NCBI RefSeq assembly: GCF_040049255.1
Contig: NZ_JBDZDR010000002.1
Span: forward strand, 806,001 to 870,000
Source: Pseudaminobacter sp040049255
GTDB lineage: Bacteria; Pseudomonadota; Alphaproteobacteria; Rhizobiales; Rhizobiaceae
Direction of reading: 5' to 3'
Length of the DNA stretch: 64,000 nt
Shown: positions 63,143 through 64,000 of the stretch, piece by piece
Numbering within the stretch: position 1 is the stretch's first letter
Layout of the letters: each line of letters opens with the position of its first letter
Position numbers and translations under genes: made by a program
Notes under the pieces: generated by a model
Seen by the model: the letters and a program-made list of their open reading frames with translations, nothing else
The model's database searches: none
Told to the model about the DNA's origin: nothing

Positions 63143-63883
63143 CTATCTGGTCGGAGTGATGTCCTGGTCCAGATAGGTCAGGTCGAATCCGGTCAGTTCG
63201 GCCAGTGACTCCCGGTTGAGGAAGGTCACCACGCCATCGCGGAACACGAGCAGGTTCGCTTCGCGCAATTGCCGCAGAACGCGGTTGAGGTGGATTGCGG
63301 TCAGGCCGAGTGAATCGGCAAGTACGGTCTGCGAGAGCGGGCAAGGGAAGCTGTCGGAGTTTCCGTGGCCGATAAGTCTCATCCGCATTGCCAGTTCGAG
63401 CAGGAAATGGGCGGTGCGGGATAGCGCGTCCCGCCTGCCGACATTGACAAGGTGCTCCACCACCATGGCGTTGTCGCGCGATGCCGCCCACAGCAGGGCG
63501 ACCGCCAGACGCGGCGACTCGCGGAAGGCCTCCCAAATGCGATCGGTGTTCACCTTCCTGATCTCGATATCGGTCAGCGCCACGTAGCTCTGGTCCGAGG
63601 TCCTCAGCAACAAGCTGCGCAGGCCGAGGAAATCGCCCGGAATCTGAATGTCGATGATCTGCCGCCCGCCGTCGTGAAGGCGCTTGTAGGAACAGGCCCA
63701 TCCTTCGCGAACGACATAGGCGGCGTGATGGTGCTGCCCTTCATAGACAATATCGCGGCCGGCACCTATCAGGATGCGCTGCCCTTGCAGCCTTTCGAGT
63801 ATTACTGAGTCTTCCGGCTTCAGCGGCATGAACGCTGCGATTTTCTTCGACAGCGCATCGATCTGAAGTGAGGTCGGTTTCAT
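63143..63883 (-). CDS. Crp/Fnr-family transcriptional regulator
   Basis: A 246-residue regulator with an N-terminal cyclic-nucleotide-binding-type beta barrel (GRDIVYEGQHHHAAYVVREGW, then IDIQIPGDFLGLRSLL) and a C-terminal Crp HTH (LSQTVLADSLGLTAIHLNRVLRQL). The N-terminus has no cysteine cluster, so it is not an iron-sulfur Fnr. The start is the ATG at 63883, preceded by GGGGCGA; a longer frame to 63964 would add an odd hydrophobic lead. It is convergent with the aryl-CoA operon; control of that operon is possible but unproven. Confidence 0.88.
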   Translation of the reverse strand: MKPTSLQIDALSKKIAAFMPLKPEDSVILERLQGQRILIGAGRDIVYEGQHHHAAYVVREGWACSYKRLHDGGRQIIDIQIPGDFLGLRSLLLRTSDQSYVALTDIEIRKVNTDRIWEAFRESPRLAVALLWAASRDNAMVVEHLVNVGRRDALSRTAHFLLELAMRMRLIGHGNSDSFPCPLSQTVLADSLGLTAIHLNRVLRQLREANLLVFRDGVVTFLNRESLAELTGFDLTYLDQDITPTR

Positions 63884-64000
63884 GGAATTCTCGCCCCTGA
63901 CATTCCATTGAAAGCGAATGGATTTAAAAATCAGTGAATACTTCCAGATCAGTGGGACATACATCCGCGTTCATATTAGATGTTTGTAATAATATGCGTT
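63884..64000. other. Upstream region of the Crp/Fnr gene, cut by the window edge
   Basis: About 117 AT-rich bases upstream of the regulator. CCATT and AATGG (about 63906-63922) form a small inverted repeat with the spacer GAAAGCG; the promoter should lie here but no clear -35/-10 pair can be named. No gene is seen. Confidence 0.3.

Overview
The window is GC-rich chromosomal DNA from an alphaproteobacterium of the order Hyphomicrobiales (Rhizobiales), most like the Mesorhizobium/Aminobacter/Phyllobacteriaceae group. This rests on a full-length cyclic beta-1,2-glucan synthase with its exporter (ndvB-ndvA), the DUF4170/DUF374/waaA/lpxK/DUF2093 lipid A neighbourhood, an isoleucyl-tRNA synthetase with a decayed C-terminal zinc knuckle, and a dispersed tyrosine catabolic set. 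I see no rRNA, tRNA, CRISPR array, insertion sequence, prophage or integrase. The species call is by family resemblance only.

Layout. 1-9.8 kb is housekeeping: ribF (cut by the left edge), an HdeD-like membrane protein, a MipA-type outer membrane protein, ileS, a lipoprotein, tadA, an unusually long RluB/RsuA-type pseudouridine synthase with a duplicated basic N-terminal repeat, and rsmD. 10-16.6 kb holds an active/inactive pair of M16 peptidases coupled to a patatin-like phospholipase, a VOC protein, pmbA and an inositol-monophosphatase-family enzyme. 16.6-20.3 kb is a tightly coupled lipid A/LPS block (DUF4170, DUF374 acyltransferase, waaA, lpxK) ending near a DUF2093 protein. 20.4-26.6 kb has a GT4 glycosyltransferase, mutL, a higBA toxin-antitoxin pair, and a MocR-type regulator broken by one frameshift beside a divergent EamA transporter.

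26.9-39.1 kb is amino-acid and acyl-CoA catabolism: gcdH, a 2-oxoglutarate/IPNS-like oxygenase, kbl-tdh (threonine to glycine), hmgA-fahA and hppD with a divergent Lrp-type regulator (tyrosine catabolism), interrupted by a phd/vapC toxin-antitoxin pair, then a TIGR01244 protein and a FadB/FadJ-type fusion enzyme. 39.3-42.6 kb is a zinc-type ABC importer behind a Zur-like palindrome, then a RidA protein. 42.9-53.6 kb is ndvB and ndvA; a solitary ccmC and a stand-alone Lrp ligand-binding domain follow.

The most distinctive system lies at 54.9-63.9 kb. One tightly packed operon encodes a flavin monooxygenase/old-yellow-enzyme fusion of the 2-aminobenzoyl-CoA (or salicylyl-CoA) type, an SDR, a MarR regulator, a crotonase lacking the usual catalytic glutamates, an acyl-CoA dehydrogenase and an aryl-CoA ligase. 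It looks like an aerobic CoA-thioester route for anthranilate or a related ortho-substituted benzoate. Divergent from it is an alpha/beta hydrolase with the HGGYW signature of kynurenine formamidases, so the locus could connect tryptophan/kynurenine breakdown to anthranilate use. Three TTTCAAG-type half-sites lie in the shared promoter. A Crp/Fnr regulator converges on the operon end. The pathway type is known from Azoarcus; the formamidase pairing, the operator and the odd crotonase are the parts worth checking. I did not find a wholly unprecedented system.
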